Below, one piece after another: positions 13,866 to 26,236 of a stretch of DNA of 64,000 bases (position 1 is its first letter; the number at the start of each line of letters is the position of its first letter). The DNA lies in contig JAKNDB010000079.1 of assembly GCA_024305405.1 (NCBI GenBank), forward strand, positions 2,966,501-3,030,500, written 5' to 3'. Source of the DNA: Dirofilaria immitis. Its lineage: Eukaryota; Nematoda; Chromadorea; Rhabditida; Onchocercidae. Position numbers and translations under genes: made by a program. Below the pieces are notes generated by a model, which worked only from the letters and a program-made list of their open reading frames with translations, was not told the DNA's origin and ran no database searches.

Positions 13866-15455
13866 GAAATCTAAAATAAATCAAATGAAAGATGAAAAAT
13901 TTTTATAAAATCATTTCTGATTCATCCGATTATCAAATCGATCAACGTTTATTGTTATTGCATCCGTCTCAAATGTCACATAAATTTCTTTTTCTCTTTT
14001 TTTTTTTTATTTTTATCATCGAAATTCTAATGATTCATTAACATTCATTAGTACATCTACCACTCACGTTCATTTAAAGTTTTCATTCTCTCTAAACGTA
14101 CTAATCATAATTATACTTCATTAATATCATTCTCGAATTCCTCTATGCTATGAATGAAAATAACGAAATGTTTAAAATTACTTTAATTCAATTTAAGTAA
14201 ATCTTACCATATTCATTCATATACCATTAAAATATTGAATATTATTATTTAATTGAAATATTATTTATAAATAGCTAATTCATTCATCCAATGATGTAAA
14301 CAATCGAAAAACAAAAACATAAATAGAAGAATTAATAATTATTTAAAAGACAAATAAATTAAAAGTTAAAAATTAATTTACGTATATAACAAAGATAATG
14401 AAGGAAAATTATGAAGAAGAAATCAAAATAATTTCACTTAACAAGAAAAAGACACATAAATAAAAAGTAAACAAATGTAACGGCTACAAAATCCTATGTA
14501 AACAAATATTTTGAAGCTAAAAATATATTAAAAATTTTTGATATGATAAATAAACATATTGAAATCGATACGATAAATCATCCTTTAATTCATTTCAAAT
14601 CATTCACCACTTTTTTTGCAATTCATTTGATTAAAAAAAAAAAATGAAATGAAATTAGAAAAGTGCCCGTAACACGTGATTTATACGTAACAAATAAATT
14701 ACATTCAACATCGAATAAACATTAAAAATCATTTGATCTAATAATAATATTTTTCATTGCTGTTTTATCATTAAGTTTTACATTTCAATGTTAGAAGAAT
14801 ATAGAAAAATAAAATTGATTAATTAAATGCTCAAAAATTGTAAAAATAGTAAATTATCAAAATTACGAAATTAATAATTAAAAATATAAAATGAAGCATC
14901 TGATTAATCAGTTTTCACTTATCGATATTCTTTTTTGATACTGAAATCTAAAAACTAAAGAAATCAACACCGAGAAAAAACTTTGGCACTTCTTTAATTA
15001 ACACTTCCATTTGCTTCTTATTGAACTTTTCAAGTAAATTTATCACTTATCTTTTCATCTAATAATTCAGGTTTCTCCAAAATACATCTTTTTATTTTTT
15101 TTTAAGTCTAAAAAGTTTGAAATATTATTTCGAGATTAAAATTTTATCACATATAAATAACATAATCATAATCACGATTTACTCAAAATTATGATTTTTA
15201 TTGTATTATAATGATATTTCAATTATAATATTTACAATGAATCAATCAATTCTATTGCAGTCCTCATCCACGTCACAATTAATCCAGCACAATCACCATC
15301 ATAACCTTTGACCCCGAAACATCATCTTTCGCCCATCCCTTTGTCACCAATCACCACTCAAAATCTTCGACAGTACAACACGTATATGCAAACATGAATC
15401 CCACACTTCAAAATCAGTTTTTCATAAAACTATTCGTCTCGAAGTGCCAGATTTG

Positions 15456-15631
15456 TTATCATTCCGGTTCCGCCAATTATTTTTCACGGAAATATCATTC
15501 CGGTTCTCTCAACAGTATCACGGAAATGTCATTTTGATTTTTGCCAACTGTTTCACGGAGATGTCATTTCGATTTCGTCAAACTTTTCACGGAGATGTCA
15601 TTTCGATTTCGTCAAGCGTTTCACGGAGTTG
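15456..15631. repeat. Degenerate tandem repeat, about 35-bp unit, 5 copies
   Basis: Units of the form TTTCACGGAGATGTCATTTC plus GATTTCGTCAAAC diverge progressively from the 3' copies (nearly identical) to the 5' copies (ATTCCGGTT variants). The unit is richer in C/G than the surroundings. Confidence 0.85.
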
Positions 15632-15979
15632 GCTTGGATTTATATGATAGTCAGACGCATGTGTAATTTAATTTGCATAAAATTTTTAGAAAAATTCAAA
15701 ATACTGGTAGAATATCAAGTTTTAAAATTTAAAAGTTTAAAAAAAAAAATAATTCAACATACCGTAGAATATCATGTGTAATGGAAAACTTTTATTAATT
15801 AAATTTTACATCACAACGAATAATTCCAATCATTAATAGCTTGTTTGTTTCATTTCAATATGAAAAAAGGTATAAACGTATGGTTCGATTATTTCTTGCT
15901 TTTTAGTAAAATAATTTATTTTGAATGAAGAAATTTCAAAAATTGATAATTTGTTTAATCAATATTTGACAAACATTGA

Positions 15980-16096
15980 TTAATTAACTGAAAATTAATC
16001 GTTATTTGAATATAAATATTAATTAACTGATAATTAATCGTTATTTGAATATGAATATTAATTAAATGATAATTAATCGTTATTTGAATATGAATA
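15980..16096. repeat. 39-bp tandem repeat, exactly 3 copies
   Basis: Copies at 15980-16018, 16019-16057 and 16058-16096 start TTAATTAACTGATAATTAAT and end GAATATGAATA, with one to two substitutions each. Confidence 0.92.
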
Positions 16097-17626
16097 TATA
16101 ATAAAATGGATTATCATTAATATTTGATAATTTATTGAGCATAATATTGCCAATTTTTTTTTTTTTTGAAATGTCTTATAATAGGAATAGAATGATTGAT
16201 TAGATAATATGTTATTGATATTAATCAAATTTAATGGAAATTTACGACGAGATTGAACTGTAATGTATTGCTCAATCGATTATTTCAAATTATTTAATTC
16301 TTAGATTTTATTGATTTTATATTACGATTGTCTGAAATATAAAAATATAAAAGTATGAAATGCTTTCTATACCATTAATTTTGAATTATAAAAGGGCAGA
16401 AATAATTGATAAAATATGAAATAAAATATTTGATATAATTTTTGAAAGAACAATAATATGATAATATTAGTGATATGATAAAAGCAAAGTATATTTTCAC
16501 AAAATTTTAATAAGAAATGGAAGAAGTGCATCTATTACTGCTATGTATTAGCAGGCTTTCAGATCAAGAATAACCTTTTGAACCGAACTCAGTCTTTAAT
16601 CAGATTAAACATATAAGACTGATAATTTTTTTAACAATATATTTATCGCAATAACCGAATCGATTTAATGATAATTTCTATAATTTTATTACACCTGCAA
16701 TTATATTGAAATTATCTTTTTGATTATATTTTAACAGTGAAAAATAAATTAATCAATCAGGGAACAAATACAATGATAAAAAGAAGAATATTTTTTCTAA
16801 TTTAGAAATAAACTTCAAAAATAATTTCTAATACTTTCTGATTATTTATTTCATGTCATGAAAGTTTCTCGATGATATTTATCATAGATAAGTTAAATGT
16901 AGTAATAAATGGTTTATTGATTGACGAAGCGATAGATAATTATTCGAAAATATCACGGATAGAATCGATTGCTAAATTTTTTTTCTTATTATTTTTAAGC
17001 GAAGTATTACTTGTCGAATCTTGTTTGATGGTTCTATTTGATCTGATTTGATCGTACTATTTATACTGATCGTTTATTCTCGAGTTTCGGTTAATTAAGA
17101 TTGAAATGAATAATTCTAATTCTTTTTGCAGTGAATGTTTGTTTACTACACAGCACAATTTACTGATTGTTAATTTAATTTACAATGTATTGACTTTAGT
17201 GTAAAGGGATATTATTTACCAGCTTATCAACTAAACATTACAGCATGTTAACATAATGCAAAGAAAGTTTGCTAAGTTCATATTATGCAGTATAATATAA
17301 TTTTATAATATGTTAATGAGTATAAAGATCAAGAGGTTGCTTATATGATGTTATTTCAAGTGTGCAAAGATTCTTTGATTGTATCATCACATCTATAATT
17401 ACATAAAATACTTCAATTATACCAATATTTCATCACTTCATGATATAAAGAAAATTTTTAGTTAAATTTAATTTCCATTTTAATAAAGATGTTATCATTT
17501 TATCAGTACATATTTCAATTGAAAATCATCAGTTTCATTGGATAATTGATTAAAAGATAATATGATTTTGGATTATTACATCTGATGAAGCATGAGAAAG
17601 AGGGAAAAAGAGAATAAAGCTTAGAA

Positions 17627-18511
17627 TGTATGGAATGAATGAATGAATGGAATGAATGAATGAATGGAATGAATGAATGAATGGAATGAATGAATGAATG
17701 GAATGAATGAATGAATGGAATGAATGAATGAATGGAATGAATGAATGAATGGAATGAATGAATGAATGGAATGAATGAATGAATGGAATGAATGAATGAA
17801 TGAATGAATGGAATGAATGAATGAATGGAATGAATGAATGAATGGAATGAATGAATGAATGGAATGAATGAATGGAATGAATGAATGAATGGAATGAATG
17901 AATGAATGAATGAATGGAATGAATGAATGAATGAATGGAATGAATGAATGAATGAATGGAATGAATGAATGAATGAATGAATGAATGGAATGAATGAATG
18001 AATGAATGGAATGAATGAATGAATGAATGGAATGAATGAATGAATGAATGGAATGAATGAATGAATGAATGGAATGAATGAATGAATGAATGGAATGAAT
18101 GAATGAATGAATGGAATGAATGAATGAATGAATGGAATGGAATGAATGAATGAATGAATGGAATGAATGAATGAATGAATGGAATGAATGAATGAATGAA
18201 TGGAATGAATGAATGAATGAATGGAATGAATGAATGAATGAATGGAATGAATGATAATGATGAATGAATGAATGAATGAATGGAATGAATGAATGAATGG
18301 AATGAATGAATGAATGGAATGAATGAATGAATGGAATGAATGAATGAATGGAATGAATGAATGAATGGAATGAATGAATGAATGGAATGAATGAATGAAT
18401 GGAATGAATGAATGAATGGAATGAATGAATGAATGGAATGAATGAATGAATGGAATGAATGAATGAATGGAATGAATGAATGAATGGAATGAATGAATGA
18501 ATGGAATGAAT
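17627..18511. repeat. GGAAT(GAAT)n satellite-like array, about 0.88 kb
   Basis: Almost pure array of GGAAT followed by GAAT repeats. Units are mostly 17 bp (GGAAT plus three GAAT) in the left and right parts and 21 bp (four GAAT) in the middle, about 17900-18250, with one GGAATGGAATG doublet near 18130 and one ATGATAATGATG interruption near 18250. Each unit carries GGAATG. A 361-codon minus-strand ORF of Ile/His/Ser/Phe/Pro repeats arises because neither 17- nor 21-bp units contain stops on that strand; it is not considered a gene. Confidence 0.97.
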
Positions 18512-18636
18512 TTAATAAGACAGATGTTAAAATAAGTGCAGCAAAATTTTATTGTTTCATATGAGAGGAAAATATTTGATTTTAGCTTTTGCTCTTGCAC
18601 TTCGGGCAGCTTTAAGTCTAACCAACTAGCTCGTTA

Positions 18637-18766
18637 GACAGTTGGCTAATTGCACAGTTGGCTAGCTGCACAGTTGGCTAGTTGCACAGTTTTCTAGCTG
18701 CATAGTTGGCTAATTGCACAGTTGGCTAGCTGCACACAGTTGGCTAGTTAGACAGTTGGCCAGCTA
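18637..18766. repeat. 16-bp minisatellite, 8 copies, just upstream of calm-1
   Basis: Units CACAGTTGGCTAGCTG / CACAGTTGGCTAATTG repeat eight times, one of them 18 bp. The array ends about 90 bp before the calm-1 start, so it lies in the proximal promoter or outron. Confidence 0.92.
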
Positions 18767-18841
18767 GTCAGTAGTAGTTTGTTAGTTTTGCCTTCTTTAT
18801 ACAATCCAATCTTCTACTGTCTTTAAATTTATTTATTTAAT

Positions 18842-18851
18842 TTGTTTCCAG
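18842..18851 (+). promoter_or_regulatory. Candidate spliced-leader acceptor for calm-1
   Basis: TTGTTTCCAG ends 7 bases before the calm-1 ATG at 18859, a typical distance for nematode trans-splicing. The base immediately after the AG begins an out-of-frame ATG (see findings). Confidence 0.6.
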
Positions 18852-18858
18852 ATGAATT

Positions 18859-20827
18859 ATGGGCAATACTGGTAGTTCAATCACTGATCTAAACTTGTTC
18901 TCGAAGGGTGGTATTTTCACGCGAGATCAAATCGATGAATATCAGGTTAATTAATTTTCACATTATCATATCGTATTCGATTATTAACACACATCAGAAA
19001 AAAATACATTCAATTTTTATTAATCAATAATGATAAAGATGAATTTGTACTACTTACTTTATTTATTATTGATAGATATTAAAGCAATCAATCTTATCAC
19101 CATATATCATCAGAACGAGTAAATACTACATCAAGTATTACGTCACTTTGTTAACGAACAATTAATGAAAAACACATATTATTGATCGCATCGTAATTAA
19201 TAGAGTAAATTATTTTTTCCATTATTAAAATACAGTAAATATAAGAGTAATATTACAATAACTGTATTACAGTAACTATCATCTCTTACAACTGTCATTT
19301 AACTTTAGTACAAATGCAAATGAAGTAAAAAATAAAATAAAAGTGAAGTAAAAGGATTATCTTATCACTGATAATTATCATATGAATTTATCCCATCTTC
19401 CATATATGCATTAGAAATATCTTCATGAAAATAATTTTTATGATTATTTAAGTAAAATTTAAATATACGTAAGTAAACGACTTACATAATATATGATGAA
19501 TGTAAAATATAATGATAATAATTAATCAATTTAATCAATTAAATTTTCCTTTCGTTGTTTTCAATAATAATTTCGAAAAGTTAAATTAAATTTGAAGGAA
19601 AGTGATAGAATATTATCGATTAAATTATTTATTAAAATAAAAAAAATTTAATGCCAATTTTAGGATTGTACATTTTTACTCGAAAAGACATCTTACGATT
19701 ATACAAACGATTCTATGCACTGAATCCAATCAAAGTACCTACAAATATGCAAGGAAATCGTCCGGCTATCATAACGTTATGCTTTGAAGAAATCGAAAAA
19801 ATGCCTGAATTAAAAGTATTGCTTTTATATTGTTGAAATATTTGAATAATATGAATGCAAAATAGTTCAATAATTTTGGAATTTTGTGGATGTAAGGAGA
19901 TTCCGAAATTTTAGGAAAATCCATTCCGACGACGAATTTGCCAAGTATTTTCGGATGATGGCGCTGGAAATCTGACATTTGATGATTTCTTGGATATGTT
20001 TTCCGTTTTTAGTGAGATGGCACCGCTACAGCTCAAATTGAAATATGCATTCCGAATATACGGTATTTGATATTCCATCTTTATGATTTATTTTTCATCA
20101 AAATTTAGTGAATAAAAGTGAAACTTTTAAAGTAAATTTGTTTTAATTGACTTTATGAAAACATGAAAATTATGAAATAGAAGTATGCAATAAGTATGCA
20201 AAATACGGAAATTTATATTATAAATATTTTCGTAGATTTTGACGGTGATGATCAGCTTGGTCATGATGATTTAAGCAAAATTATCCGATGTTTAACGCGT
20301 GATGAATTGACGGATGAAGAGGTTGAATTTATCATTGAAAGGGTAAGATAGTATATATATATGTATTATCACTTCTAAATATCAATCTTTCTTATAAATT
20401 GATGATAAGAAGAGTAATAAAGTGTTTTTAAAATTAGATTAATAATCATGAATGACTGATTATTAATAATTAGGATAGATAACATCAAATAGATAAGATA
20501 GATAAAAATACAAAGGGATTCAGAGATGCCATTTTTCGACAATTAATTAATATCCATTTTTAGTTATTTAAATCGCTAAAACTGAAACTGAAGTAGGCTC
20601 AGAACCAAAATGGAGAGAAAGCTGAAATGATTTAGAAATTTCACATGCCTATCACGTTTATATTCCAAAATAATCTTTGCCTATTAAAGTTCCCAAAAAC
20701 ATTTCCTCAATCGTAGGTAATCGAAGAAGCAGATCTCGACGGTGATGAGCAAATATCATATGCCGAATTCGAACATGTCGTTTCACGTTCACCTGATTTC
20801 ATCCGTACTTTCCATATTCGTATTTGA
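18859..20827 (+). CDS. calm-1: CALM-1 / CIB-family EF-hand calcium-binding protein (one frame break in exon 2)
   Basis: Small myristoylated calcium sensor of the calcium- and integrin-binding (CIB2-like) family; acts at membranes and on partners such as integrin tails and, in CIB2, mechanotransduction channels. Exons 18859-18945, 19664-19815, 19915-20062, 20236-20342, 20717-20827; about 201 residues, normal for the family. The start MGNTGSS is a good N-myristoylation signal. Exon 3 carries [12 protein letters not shown] and [17 protein letters not shown]-hand loops are [12 protein letters not shown] (about 130-141, Asp at position 12) and [12 protein letters not shown] (171-182, canonical). 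It ends [12 protein letters not shown], a classic CIB terminus. Exon 2 should begin DCTFFTRKDIL, but the T-run at 19673-19677 has five Ts where six are needed, so the frame breaks after DCTF; all other phases agree. A possible AATAAA lies at 20878. Confidence 0.93.
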
Positions 20828-22120
20828 TGGAGTAGGGCGAGTATGAGTTTCATTTATTTTTCATTCGAATTCATTCAAATAAATTTCTGAATCGCTATCA
20901 ATTGATAAAAGATCATTCGGAACTTAACATCTTGATCTTATTAATGTACACAGACTTTTAGCAGTACCTTCTTTGCTTAGACATATTTTTCAGCATATCA
21001 TTTCGTAATTCATTTACCAATTAATAGTTCGTTTCGATACTAATTTATTTACCTAGTACAAAGTTAAATATAAAACTCCCGGAAATTGCTCTAAATTATT
21101 GTTAGGATAAAAAATTTTATAAGTTCTGTAAGTTCTCCTTATACGAAATTAGAAGAAATGCGACACTTGCAAATTTTGATTTATGATAAACTGAACTTAA
21201 TATTTATTCCATTTAAAAAATGACAAAATCAAAAATACAACGTTGAACTTGTATCACCCGTCATGTAAAATATTCAGGTATATAAAAAGGATAAAGTAAT
21301 TCACAGCTAAAATGCTTACTGTTTTTCTATCACTCCATCCTTCAAAAAAAAGAATGTGTAATATAGTATTTCTTAACCTTAATATTTCTCATATGTCAAT
21401 AATTCTCTCTGATATTCGAAATGATAGCAATACTATTTTATAAAATGCTAATATATTTTAAAATAATCAGCAATGCTTTTAAATTTGATGGTTGAACAAT
21501 TATTTATGAATATAAATTCAAAATCAAAAATTGACGTATTGGGAATTTGAAAATATACTGAAAATCTAAAAGTAAATGTCCGTAATTTAAGCTGGAATCT
21601 TCTGTAAAATATTCTTAGAAATTCGTTTCTGCTTTTTTCCTTAAAAAATTAAAATGACAGCGATTTCCACAATCTTTTTGAAATCATTTATGAAAAGCTC
21701 AGTTTATTAAATCTGATAACTTCTCCAGCCAGAACAAATTTAGTACTATAAAAATAATTAATGCAAAATAAAAACACAGCATTTGTAAAAAAATGAAAAG
21801 AAATGAATTTGTTCAACAAGGGTTAACGTTATTCTCAATACAAACATGGAGAAAAGGAGATGGACTTTTAACAATACAAAAGATTTTTTTAGCATTTCTG
21901 GAAATTATAGCTAAACAATGTTTTAATTAGGCAATGATAGAATTCTATTTATGCCGTGAAGAGTATTCGCCATCATTCTTTATTTCAATTGCTTTTTGTT
22001 TTGATGGAAGACTAAACAAAATTGCATTGAGAAAAATTGAGAAAATCTCGGAAATATTGAAATAAAATAGAATGTCATTTTTGGTATTTTATTAATTTCT
22101 GAAAAATTTAAACCAATGAC
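20828..22120. other. Tail-to-tail intergenic region
   Basis: Lies between the stops of calm-1 (plus) and the stomatin-like gene (minus). It contains AATAAA for calm-1 at 20878-20883 and a minus-strand AATAAA at 22093-22088 for the stomatin-like gene. Nothing else was recognised. Confidence 0.6.
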
Positions 22121-25100
22121 TTACGTAAATAGTTCCTTTTTCTTTGCTAATTCACTATAAACCGTTAGTGCTTGAGCAATCATACCGCTTGCATTAGCCA
22201 AATCAGAAGGTACAATTATTGTATTTGTATCTTTGGCTATTTGTCCAAAAGCCGTCACATATTTCTCAGCTACTGATAAAGTAGCCGCATCATAACCACC
22301 CGTTTTATTTAACGATTCCGAAACTAGCTTAATACCCGTTGCTTGAGCCTGTGCATTTATCTGAATGGCTTCTGCCTAAAATTAAAGATTGTTTTAAACA
22401 GTCTCACCAAAAATCTTTATAAAAATGATACGGTTAACAGTTTGCATCATGTTCGTTTTCTTGCAATAGCACTATGAATCAGAAACTTTTAGTAATAATA
22501 AATTTCAATTTACAATGAATTTTTCAAACAAAATTTGAAACTTATCTTCAAACTACTAATATTGAACGGTTTCACTACATCCAAAATTACGACGTCTAGC
22601 ACTTTTCATATTTAACCTTTCACTCTAAAAAAATGGCAGAAGTAAAATAAAACTAAACCAATTAATTCAAAATATATCTCAAATCAATTACCTTGCCCTT
22701 AGCTTCGTTAATTTTTTCCTGCATCGAAGCTTCTGATGCCAAAATGCGTGCTCGCTTTTCACCTTCTGCGATATTAATTGATGCTTCACGTTTACCCTCT
22801 GATTCCAAAATTGCAGCCCGTTTTCGCCGTTCTGCTTCTACTTGCATCTGGAATAAACTTAATTTTACATTACTTCCATTTGATCGTTTTCTTGTGAAGA
22901 ATAACTCTTCCTTTGTCATATCCTCCTCTTGTTGTAAGCATTTTTTGACATGAGCAAGAATACAGGTGAAGCATATCATAACATAATGAAGTTCAACGTG
23001 AACCACTCTTTATCGAACTCAATATTCATGGATAAAATTAAGATAGGTAAAAGAAAAATTAAGATAAAGAATACGTAATGAATGAAGTATATTATACATA
23101 ATGAATAAAATATATCCTACCAAAGATAGAGTAACTTCTGGAAATTCTAGCAAAAAAGTCTGAAAATTGTAGTAAAAAAATGAACCTGCATTGCTTCTTG
23201 GATTTTTATAGGCATTGTCATATCTCCTAAAATTTAATACAGCTAATTCATCACTTATTAATTTAATTTCTTTTAAACAAATTTACTTTTACCCTATTAT
23301 ATGATGCAAGTGTCATAAATAGAATGTGCAACTTGAAAGAATCTATTGTGAAATGATTTCAACAATACTCAGATTTTGATTTAAATCGATTGAAAAAATG
23401 CTTACTAATTTCATATCGCATACACTGCAATCCCCAAGGTTCAGCTGCTTTATTTATTGACTCTATAAAATGTGAGAACTTTTCAAATAATACATAATCG
23501 TTGTCACAAATTCGAAAGTACTTTTTAATAATTTTTAAGCTCGAGATGTAGAGAGCCTAAATTTAATTCCAAGTTTGAATTTAAATAAATTGCCTATTCC
23601 TCCTTAAATTAGCTGTAATTTATCTGATCAAAGAAGCGATAACTAACAATATAATACCTTTTAAATGTACTTTTCAGTAACTGAATAGTTCCTGTAAATT
23701 AGGAAAAAATCCCTCAAATCTGATCAAAAAGAAATAAATATCTTTTGTGCTTGTAACGCATTGCAATAAGTGCAAACAACACTTCTATGTACATTGGAGA
23801 GTGCAACTTTGTGAGTATACAGTATAAACTGATTAGTCATAAAAATAACATTGCCAATATCACCGTTAAAACAAACCGACAATATTGATATTGAGTTGTT
23901 CGCGTTCCTTAAATACTGTATCTAGATTAATTTTGCCTACCTCCGAACGCATCGTTGTTTGTGCAAGCTGTGTAATAGCATATTCTGGATCTTCAACTCC
24001 ATATGAAGCCTAGTTAAAATTGGTTAGATTAGAACTTTACATCATTACAAAGTAAACATTGATGAGAGATTTTAATTTCAGGGTAGAAAAACTATAAATC
24101 TTTGTTTCCGAAATAAATGGAATAAAAATGCAAAAATATAGACCGAAATTTACTTCATGATTTGTGACAATTAGGGAAAACAAGTCCCTTTTACATACTT
24201 TATATGGATCCACTACTCTCAGATAGAGAACTCCATCAATTTGTAACTGCACATTATCACTAGTTACAGCACCCTGTTGTGGTACTTCAATTGCTAATTC
24301 TTTTAATACCTGCACATATTTGATACGATCGAGAAACGGTAACAAAATATTGAATCCCTGTAAAATTTTGCTTCTAAATTAAAAAAGCTAAGCTGTCAAA
24401 GCATAGCCTAATAATTCTTGTAATAATTAATAAATAATCTATTTCTCGATTAAAAATTCATCACTACTTAACGGTGTATTCAAGATGAAATAAACACATA
24501 CAGGGTCTAAAATAGAATGAAATTTTCCCATACGCTCAACTACCCATGCCTCCTGCTGTGGAACAAAATTCACGACAAAATTAGTTTTTCCACGAGTAGC
24601 ACCTCTACGTTGAGTGAAGAGCAGAGTATTCCTGAAAAATTCTTCTTGCAAAATGGATTTCGGACTATGAACTGTGGTAAATATAAACAATAAAAGATTG
24701 CAGATTGTTCTAAATGTAAACAATAAAAGTAAAGTAAAAAGTGAATAAAATTAAAATACAACTGAAGAGAATTAAACTTAAATAAAATTAATTGAGTAAA
24801 ATAAAAACTAATAGAAAGAGTTAGATAAGTTCAATCAATCAAAATTTCAACAAAAATATGAACTGAATTGAAATAAAATTGAGAGGACTCAAATGCACAG
24901 TAAAAGAATAAATTGAAGTGCACTAAAATGAACCGAACTAAACTGAATTAATTGAAATGAATTGCATGTGGGAATTAATCTAAAAATATCCTAATAAAAA
25001 TGAAATTATGAGATTAATTAAAGGAAAATAAGATTAGATTAAACGAAAATTAAATCAATCGAGTTAAGAAATGAAATTGAGCTAAAGTTAATTAAAGAAA

Positions 25101-25221
25101 TTAAAATCTCAAAAAGACAATTCAAATCTTACATGAATGATTCCGAAGAGCTTAGATGTGTGATGAATCGACCAAAAGATGACGGAGTAAGACTTCTTTT
25201 CAGCGATGGTACTAAAGCCAT
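22121..25221 (-). CDS. stl-1: Stomatin-like protein 2, mitochondrial (STOML2 / STL-1)
   Basis: SPFH/band-7 membrane scaffold of the mitochondrial inner membrane; the family binds cardiolipin and prohibitins and stabilises respiratory complexes and proteases. Exons: 25221-25133, 24631-24502, 24357-24199, 24009-23877, 23462-23406, 23226-23186, 22847-22692, 22375-22121; all phases agree, giving 339 residues. The first 29 residues are Ser/Arg/Lys-rich without acids until the end, fitting a mitochondrial presequence. SPFH landmarks follow: VPQQEAWVVERMGKFH, LLPFLDRIKYVQ, DNVQLQIDGVLYLRVVDPYK, YGVEDPEYAITQLAQTTMRSE, EPWGLQCMRYEI, MQMQVEAERRKRA (start of the coiled coil), then AEKYVTAFGQIAKDTNT and VPSDL. 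It is tail to tail with calm-1 and divergent from the SHC gene. The stop TAA overlaps a perfect GTAAGT. A TTTTCAG acceptor sits 4 bases before the ATG, suggesting trans-splicing. Confidence 0.95.
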
Positions 25222-25232
25222 CTTCCTGAAAA
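25222..25232 (-). promoter_or_regulatory. Candidate spliced-leader acceptor for the stomatin-like gene
   Basis: ATTTTCAG ends at 25226, leaving a 4-base GAAG leader before the ATG at 25221; such closeness is characteristic of trans-spliced nematode mRNAs. Confidence 0.6.
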
Positions 25233-26236
25233 TAATAGTATTAATAAATCTGCTTTAGCTGCAATTAGTTTCATTCGCTTCTCTATCGACCAGAAAATGA
25301 GGAGTGAAAAGGAAAATAAAGAATCATATTTTTTATGTGTAAGTTATATCCGAATTTTGAATTTTATTCTAGTATAATAATGAATGCTATTAATATTCCT
25401 TTAAATATGTTACGTTGATTTTTTTCCTTTAAAGATCACTGGGTAGATTACTATTGTTAAAATCAATAATTAACCAATTTTCGATTATTCGGCTGAGTAA
25501 TTAAAATAATCTGGAATAATAAATTAGCCGTGATTTCTCATTGATCAAAAAACTTAAAATAATGGAATGATCAGCCATGATTTCTCACTGATACATTAAA
25601 CATCCTTATACTACGAATCATTATAAATAAAAAAGTAAAATGAACAAATAAATTAGATCAGAGCGCAAAAATCAGTTAGATGAAAATGACCGCAACGGAA
25701 ATGTCAATTAGATGAAAATGACATTTAATAATACCGGAGCCGCGATTTCCTTATGTAACGAAGAATGCGGATACGGTTTTTTCATTGTTATGGAATTTTC
25801 ATTTTGCAGTAAAGATTGGAAACTATTATGAGTGTGGTGGTATTGACCGTTTTTTTTTTTTTTTTATGAAATTTGATATTTAAGTTTGTTTTTAATTCCT
25901 TAGTTCTTATTATGAACATTTGATAATTCAGATATTGTGGTATATAAATATTTTTTGAAAATTTTTTCGATGATAAATTGAATTTGTATGAATGTAAATT
26001 TGATATGTACTGAAAAAATTTATATTAATATCATTTTTAATATAACTTCTTTTTGTCTTTTTTAATTTTTGTTATTTTTAAAATAATAATTGTTATTTTT
26101 AAATATTTTAAATTATGAATTGCAATAATTGAAATTAATCAGATAGACTTAATAAGTGTTGCAAAGGAGAAGAAAAAACGAAAAGTAATTCTCTTCCAAT
26201 CTATTTGTATAATTAAATTATTATGTTAAAACATGC

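Larger units (their letters stand above)
13828..18858. other. Divergent intergenic region packed with tandem repeats
   Basis: Separates the minus-strand kinase gene from plus-strand calm-1. Besides the listed arrays it holds an (ATT)n tract at about 13836-13864 just upstream of the kinase start and a less AT-rich patch at about 15255-15385. No protein-coding exon could be supported: the longest ORFs are translations of repeats. Confidence 0.6.

Noticed and set aside
15444..15647. 67-codon plus-strand ORF rich in Phe/Ser/Arg
   Set aside because: It is produced by the degenerate 35-bp tandem repeat, has no family resemblance and no splice context.
17515..18600. 361-codon minus-strand ORF of His/Ser/Phe/Ile/Pro repeats
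   Set aside because: It is a translation of the GGAAT(GAAT)n array, whose units lack stops on that strand; the flanks show no coding signature.
22693..22953. 86-codon plus-strand ORF
   Set aside because: Antisense shadow of the stomatin-like coiled-coil exon (MQVEAERRKRA).
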